Below, piece after piece: positions 60,177 through 64,000 of a stretch of DNA of 64,000 nt (position 1 is the first letter of the stretch; every line of letters starts with the position of its first letter). The translations under genes were made by a program, and so were the position numbers. The notes beneath the pieces are model-generated. The model saw only the letters and a list, made by a program, of their open reading frames with translations. It did no database searches and had not been told where the DNA came from. This DNA comes from Allolucifera butyrica. GTDB lineage: Bacteria > Bacillota > Negativicutes > Sporomusales > UPPP01. The DNA lies in assembly GCF_900476375.1 (NCBI RefSeq), contig NZ_UPPP01000083.1:183455-247454 (forward strand). The letters run 5' to 3'.

Positions 60177-60593
60177 TTATTCAGCCTCTACATCAGTAAA
60201 TTTATCAGCTTTCTGTCGTAAAATCAGTGAGAACTCCCCCATACCTGCACTATCAAAATACCTTTCATTATAATCAATTATAAATGCATTCGGAAAATGT
60301 ATGGTTCTGAATACCTGACTAGCGGTAACTACCTGAACAGTTACGTCTCTATAAGCATCTGCGTTCTGAGCAGTAACCAATGACCATTTTAGTAATTTTG
60401 AAGTTTCTTTATCGGACGCATTTAGCATATTGTTATGAGTAAGTTTCCCACTTACAAACAATGTACCTGCAACACTAGATGACTTGGCCATTGAGTTATT
60501 AGGTGTACTTACGCCAATGTGCGCAGAAATAATAACGTCTTCACCTAAGTTAATTTCAGTGTCTTTTCCTTTAACAGCCAATGTAAATCCCAT
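60177..60593 (-). CDS. Tail-tube/Hcp-like protein, copy 2
   Basis: A 138-residue paralog of the 50361 gene, nearly identical (LGEDVIISAHIGVSTPNNSM; FDSAGMGEFSLILRQKADKF). Leads the second amidase operon; start ATG with GGAGGCTTC upstream. Confidence 0.65.
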   Translation of the reverse strand: MGFTLAVKGKDTEINLGEDVIISAHIGVSTPNNSMAKSSSVAGTLFVSGKLTHNNMLNASDKETSKLLKWSLVTAQNADAYRDVTVQVVTASQVFRTIHFPNAFIIDYNERYFDSAGMGEFSLILRQKADKFTDVEAE

Positions 60594-60629
60594 TATGAAG
60601 CCTCCTATAGCTTTTTCATTTAATTTGTC

Positions 60630-60677
60630 TTATCTAGTATCCAAAAACAACTTTCCTATTACTTCATAAATTCCCAT
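60630..60677 (-). CDS. Conserved micro-peptide, copy 3 (15 aa)
   Basis: MGIYEVIGKLFLDTR with AAAGGAGGAAT before the ATG. The first 12 codons equal copy 1 exactly; the end is altered by small changes. Lies 36 bases upstream of the second Hcp-like gene. Confidence 0.55.
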   Translation of the reverse strand: MGIYEVIGKLFLDTR

Positions 60678-60814
60678 ATTCCTCCTTTGTTTTAAATAAA
60701 TGGGATTAAAGTCCCTAAAATAAGTTCAATTTATAGGACCAGAATTCTATATATGGAAAATTTTTCTTTTTAAAGCTTACAACAAATTTTTGACAAAAAA
60801 GTGACAAATAAAAA

Positions 60815-60833
60815 AGCTCCTGCCGTAGGAGCT
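60815..60833 (-). terminator. Terminator of omega-like copy 3
   Basis: AGCTCCTA / TAGGAGCT-type stem (AGCTCCTACGGCAGGAGCT) followed by TTTTTTATTTG on the minus strand. Confidence 0.75.
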
Positions 60834-60861
60834 GTTGTATAAGAGGCTGACAAAAATAAGC

Positions 60862-61068
60862 CTACTTAATTCCACTTTTTATCTTCATAAAAGTTATTCT
60901 CTTTTCGGCAATTTCATTCAGGGCTATGGTAACTGACTTTATTGACTCATTGTCTACTAACGGTTCGCTTCCTTGTTCTATTTCTCTTGCACGTTTAGCA
61001 CCTAAAATAGCAAGAGTATATTTATTGTCAATTTCATTTAACAATATTTCTAATGCTGGTAGGTTCAT
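60862..61068 (-). CDS. RNA polymerase omega subunit-like protein, copy 3
   Basis: A 68-residue protein almost identical to copy 2 (ESIKSVTIALNEIAEKRITF). I use the ATG after AAGAGGCAAAG; an upstream start would add 17 unrelated residues. Same promoter and terminator context as copies 1 and 2. Confidence 0.85.
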   Translation of the reverse strand: MNLPALEILLNEIDNKYTLAILGAKRAREIEQGSEPLVDNESIKSVTIALNEIAEKRITFMKIKSGIK

Positions 61069-61145
61069 ATATCTTTGCCTCTTTTCATTATTATCTTCTC
61101 TACCAGTTTCGCCTCCCACTTTACTATCAAATTCATCACAGTGAT

Positions 61146-61154
61146 ATTATACCA
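61146..61154 (-). promoter_or_regulatory. Extended -10 promoter of omega-like copy 3
   Basis: TGGTATAAT on the minus strand in the conserved omega-gene leader. Confidence 0.55.
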
Positions 61155-61255
61155 TATTTTTCCTGTTCTATGCGACTGAAGACAAATAAACCTGCTAAGA
61201 AAAGGCCCGGCAACCGAAGCCATCAGGCAATAGACCCTCTTACCACGAAATGTCA

Positions 61256-61990
61256 TTACAGCTCTTTTAAATTAATTCTCCCAGGTTTATCATATTCCGC
61301 CACAACCATCATTTCATCATCCATTAATTCACGAACTGTAATATGTGTAGTTATTTCTCCTGTCGTTTCTTTGTGGTATTCCACCATCAACTCTTTGATC
61401 AGTTGTATGTGTCCGTCAAGATATTTATATGTTCGTTTATAGTAAGTAGCGGCCCCATCTCTTACATAGGATATAATTGTTTGATTTGCAATATCAACTT
61501 TTGGAGAGGTGATCTGTTCTAGCTCCTTATTCTGGATAAACGTAGAAGCATCCTTATCCCATATCCAATAATAGTAAGGAATATTAGGACCTGCCGGATG
61601 CCATAGCTGGAGGCGAATATCCTTATAGCCATCAAAATTTATATCTTCAACAATAAAACTGGTATTAATATCATAAACTTTAGGAAAATCCAATGTTGCT
61701 GTTTTATCAAAGATAATCTCCTGTAAAACTTTTTCAGGTTGATCCGCTCTTTTGATGGTTATTTTGCGAATACGATAAAAATGATCGTACCCGCTTTTTT
61801 CTTGACCGTAAATACTAAATATAAATTCAGGTAATGAGGGGTGGATTCTTTCCGTGACTCTTTCCAGTAAAACTTCATTTTTTTCTTGCGCATAGTTGCC
61901 AGTTAAATTTGGCTGGTTTGAAGAAATACTAAAAGCCCCTATGGCATTGCTTTTCTGGGCTGTACAACTAGTTAATATTATAATAATCAA
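61256..61990 (-). CDS. Lipoprotein of unknown function
   Basis: About 244 residues; hydrophobic start ending in a lipobox (IIIILTSCTAQ), then a beta-rich domain with INTSFIVEDINFDGYKDIRL, LWHPAGPNIPYYYWIWDKDA and repeated strands. The FxxEDxNFDGYxD motif is seen in XAC2610-like and FG-GAP-like secreted proteins. The visible start is TTG; an ATG cluster upstream is in another frame, so a one-base indel may have cut the signal peptide. Confidence 0.6.
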   Translation of the reverse strand: MIIIILTSCTAQKSNAIGAFSISSNQPNLTGNYAQEKNEVLLERVTERIHPSLPEFIFSIYGQEKSGYDHFYRIRKITIKRADQPEKVLQEIIFDKTATLDFPKVYDINTSFIVEDINFDGYKDIRLQLWHPAGPNIPYYYWIWDKDASTFIQNKELEQITSPKVDIANQTIISYVRDGAATYYKRTYKYLDGHIQLIKELMVEYHKETTGEITTHITVRELMDDEMMVVAEYDKPGRINLKEL

Positions 61991-62118
61991 TACTAAACTT
62001 AATCTAATTTTACGGAATATCTTTTTATCATCATCAACATCTCCTTCTGGTTAGAAAACGGAACTATTCGAAAATCATTCACTAATTAATTCCATAACCT
62101 GCAAACATGTTGAAACCA

Positions 62119-62406
62119 CTACTTTGCTAAAGCAATTGCAAAAATAAGTAGTGGAATTATTATCACGGGAGTAGCTATTATCATCAACAATGCATAATCA
62201 AATGTTCTCACCTTAATACCAATAACAGTTCGAATTTCATTATATATAGGGTCTGTTTTTCGGCGTATTAGTACATATATTAAATGACATGTTATCCATA
62301 ATATTACAAATAAAAGAGCTAATTGTTTCAATTTGACTTCGCTCATTATAAAAATTAATGCAATGCAACCATAAGATAGTTTTTTCCATATTTGGTATGA
62401 TTTCAT
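62119..62406 (-). CDS. Small membrane protein (95 aa)
   Basis: Starts MKSYQIWKKLSYGCIALIFI after AAGGAGGCGG. Three transmembrane helices and a basic loop (VLIRRKTDPIYNEIRTVIGI). No family recognised. Confidence 0.65.
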   Translation of the reverse strand: MKSYQIWKKLSYGCIALIFIMSEVKLKQLALLFVILWITCHLIYVLIRRKTDPIYNEIRTVIGIKVRTFDYALLMIIATPVIIIPLLIFAIALAK

Positions 62407-62471
62407 AGTAAATTACCGCCTCCTTATCCTATCGCTCACTAAATTGTAATAATCACATTCTCTTTTAATGG

Positions 62472-62834
62472 TTATAAAGGTTTGCCACAATTAAAACAAT
62501 AATGATGTCTTCGATAACAGTAGGTATTACCACATTCTGAACATGTTGTATAGATACAACTCACTAACAGATAAAGGAATAAAACCGAACCGGTCAAGAT
62601 TGTAAAGCAGATAACTGTCGGGTATCTAAAAAAAATCAATATAATTATGAAACACCATGCTATGAAAAACTTCAAACCTCGTGAAACATAACTGTTCTTA
62701 GTTTTAATAGAAGTGTTATTTTCTTTGCCACATTTAGGGCAACACTTATAAATAATGCGGCCATTCGAATTCTTAGCAAACTCATAGAGTGTCGTCTGAC
62801 AATTATAACAGGTCTCGCGAATTGTGCTTTCCAT
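62472..62834 (-). CDS. Zinc-ribbon membrane protein (120 aa)
   Basis: Two metal-binding cysteine sets flank two transmembrane helices: CYNCQTTLYEF ... CCPKCGKENN at the N-terminus and CSECGNTYCYRRHHYCFNCG at the C-terminus. Start after GGGGGTTTC. A sensor or adaptor role is possible but unsupported. Confidence 0.65.
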   Translation of the reverse strand: MESTIRETCYNCQTTLYEFAKNSNGRIIYKCCPKCGKENNTSIKTKNSYVSRGLKFFIAWCFIIILIFFRYPTVICFTILTGSVLFLYLLVSCIYTTCSECGNTYCYRRHHYCFNCGKPL

Positions 62835-62924
62835 CGGGAAACCCCCATTCACTTATCAGTTGCTAAATCGTAATTCTCCAAAATTCACCAATTCCCTTTA
62901 CCACGTATTGCACCAGATAAAAAA

Positions 62925-62945
62925 CCCGGCAGCCGAAGCCACCGG
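62925..62945 (-). terminator. Terminator of the 62971 gene
   Basis: CCGG(TGGC)TTCG(GCT)GCCGGG-type hairpin followed by six T on the minus strand. Confidence 0.65.
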
Positions 62946-62970
62946 AAATGGTTTTAAAATTTGATTTACA

Positions 62971-63213
62971 TCACTTATGTTTCTTGGTAAATTTCCTAGT
63001 AAAAAAACGCCGAGAAATCATATCAAATATTTCACCAACAATTAACCATGCTATAAAAAATGTAATATACTGCATACCTTCAAAAGTAATACCATAATTC
63101 AAATAAATCTTATCTTCAATTATCGTAGTTAATATAAAAGCTACGAATCCCTGGCAAAGCCCTCTTACCTGAAATAACCATTTTATATGCTTTAACTTTA
63201 ATAGTCGAATCAT
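62971..63213 (-). CDS. Small membrane protein (80 aa)
   Basis: MIRLLKLKHIKWLFQVRGLC then two transmembrane helices and a basic end (ISRRFFTRKFTKKHK). No family recognised. Confidence 0.55.
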   Translation of the reverse strand: MIRLLKLKHIKWLFQVRGLCQGFVAFILTTIIEDKIYLNYGITFEGMQYITFFIAWLIVGEIFDMISRRFFTRKFTKKHK

Positions 63214-63239
63214 CAGCTCTTATTCCTCACAATTAAAAC

Positions 63240-63854
63240 TTAGAGTGGAACTTCATTACCACTACTACCGCTACTACTACCACCGCCATTAGCTCCAGGA
63301 TCGTAAGTACCTGGGTCTAAATAATGCAATTTAGTTACTATGTCGTAGCCAATAGTCAATGGCCCCCATTTCTTTATCATTCTTAGTTCTCCGCTTTCTA
63401 TTAAATCTTTAAATGCCTTATAAATAGAATTAGGATACTTAGGATAAAAACTACCCGTTATGCCGCCTAAAAAGCCCCCAGTTGGATTACTGGGTAAACC
63501 TCCGGTAGGATTACTGGGAAAGCCACCTGTTGGGTCACTTGGAGTGCCACCCGTTGGATCACCAGGCAGATCTATCGCCGCAGCCAATACCATATTTTGA
63601 TTACTTGCACCCTGTGCTTGAGTGCTGTTTGTTACCATCGAAGCATTATTAAGAATGCTTTGCATGGTATAGGTTGCACTAGACGCATTTGTTTCTCCTA
63701 AAGAAACTACGTATGCTGGGCTAAATGTAGAAGTGGTAGAATTAGTTTCATTTGCCAAGGATGAGTTTGTTGTTGATGTTTTTACCGTTACTGATTGACT
63801 AGATAAAGGTGTACCCAATTCCCCCATACTGGAGCTTGTTAAACTGTTAATCAT
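63240..63854 (-). CDS. Ser/Thr/Asn-rich PTGG-repeat protein
   Basis: A 204-residue protein without a signal peptide. It has an N-terminal Ser/Thr/Asn-rich region (VSLGETNASSATYTMQSILN, also VSLGETVVTNITYTSQGTLS in the 52 kb paralog), five tandem units of the form (D/N)PTGG(T/F/L)PS, and an acidic C-terminal domain (AFKDLIESGELRMIKKWGPL). The repeat units are 24 bases long. Shared promoter and leader with the 51466 gene. Function unknown; a surface or spore protein is possible. Confidence 0.65.
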   Translation of the reverse strand: MINSLTSSSMGELGTPLSSQSVTVKTSTTNSSLANETNSTTSTFSPAYVVSLGETNASSATYTMQSILNNASMVTNSTQAQGASNQNMVLAAAIDLPGDPTGGTPSDPTGGFPSNPTGGLPSNPTGGFLGGITGSFYPKYPNSIYKAFKDLIESGELRMIKKWGPLTIGYDIVTKLHYLDPGTYDPGANGGGSSSGSSGNEVPL

Positions 63855-63963
63855 GAAATAACCTCCTTGTTTTTTGCCAATAGACTCCTTTCTATTGGGC
63901 TCGCTCGAATCACATCAAAAGCAAATTCTTTTTAACTTCCAAGATATGTTTTCTCTGTTAAAC

Positions 63964-63991
63964 ATTATATATCATAAATAAAAATTAGCAA
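63964..63991 (-). promoter_or_regulatory. Sigma-A promoter of the PTGG-repeat gene
   Basis: -35 TTGCTA, 16-base spacer, -10 TATAAT, identical boxes to 52185. The leader has the same CCAATAGA-AAGGAG-TCTATTGG hairpin 25 bases before the start codon. Confidence 0.7.
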
Positions 63992-64000
63992 TATAAAAAA

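Noticed and set aside
63470..63580. 24-base tandem units considered as CRISPR or direct-repeat array
   Set aside because: The units have no spacers and are the in-frame PTGG protein repeats.

Overview
The window reads as a chromosome segment of a diderm Firmicute (Negativicutes, Sporomusaceae-like; the genus is my guess). CodY, the gene order dprA-topA-trmFO-xerC-hslV-hslU-codY-flgB-flgC-fliE-fliF (the Bacillus order), strong AGGAGG ribosome-binding sites and small spore-coat-like peptides point to Firmicutes. An OmpH/Skp-type periplasmic chaperone points to a member with an outer membrane. I saw no rRNA, tRNA, transposase or CRISPR array.

Region 1 (1-13.4 kb, minus strand) is core genome. 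A folate cluster (folP-folB-folK) leads into a UgtP/MGDG-type glycosyltransferase, dprA, topA, trmFO, xerC, hslVU and codY, followed by the start of a flagellar basal-body operon that runs off the left edge.

Region 2 (13.5-24.9 kb, minus strand) is a sugar uptake and sensing locus: a YesM-type histidine kinase, an AraC-type response regulator, a lipoprotein with two fused substrate-binding domains, a single-domain binding protein, an ABC ATPase and two permeases (Ytf/Yjf-like). Upstream lies a REC-GGDEF protein whose leader carries a probable GEMM-I cyclic-di-GMP riboswitch overlapping a terminator.

Region 3 (25-36 kb) mixes stand-alone genes: L,D-transpeptidase, dodecin, SOS-type dinB with a DUF6504-like partner, a ferritin-like protein, alpha/beta hydrolase, EFR1 ferredoxin-flavodoxin, FosX, a C_GCAxxG_C_C protein, Skp, Sir2 and three minor pilins.

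Region 4 (36-64 kb) is accessory DNA built from repeated modules: three extra RNA polymerase omega-like genes, three copies of a leader encoding a 14-15 residue peptide, two copies of a [comM 3' fragment - double-XRE regulator - ku-like 3' fragment - membrane or lipoprotein - amidase_6 - tail-tube/Hcp-like protein] block, three proteins sharing a C-terminal domain and a structured leader, two repeat-rich proteins under one conserved promoter, a gutted dinB copy, a holin-lysozyme module, decayed phage replication genes, and a dispersed 3'-end repeat that sits after minus-strand genes. The duplicated amidase/Hcp-like cassette with a different membrane protein in each copy is the best candidate for an undescribed (effector-immunity-like) system. 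The extra omega subunits and the conserved micro-peptide are the other strong leads.
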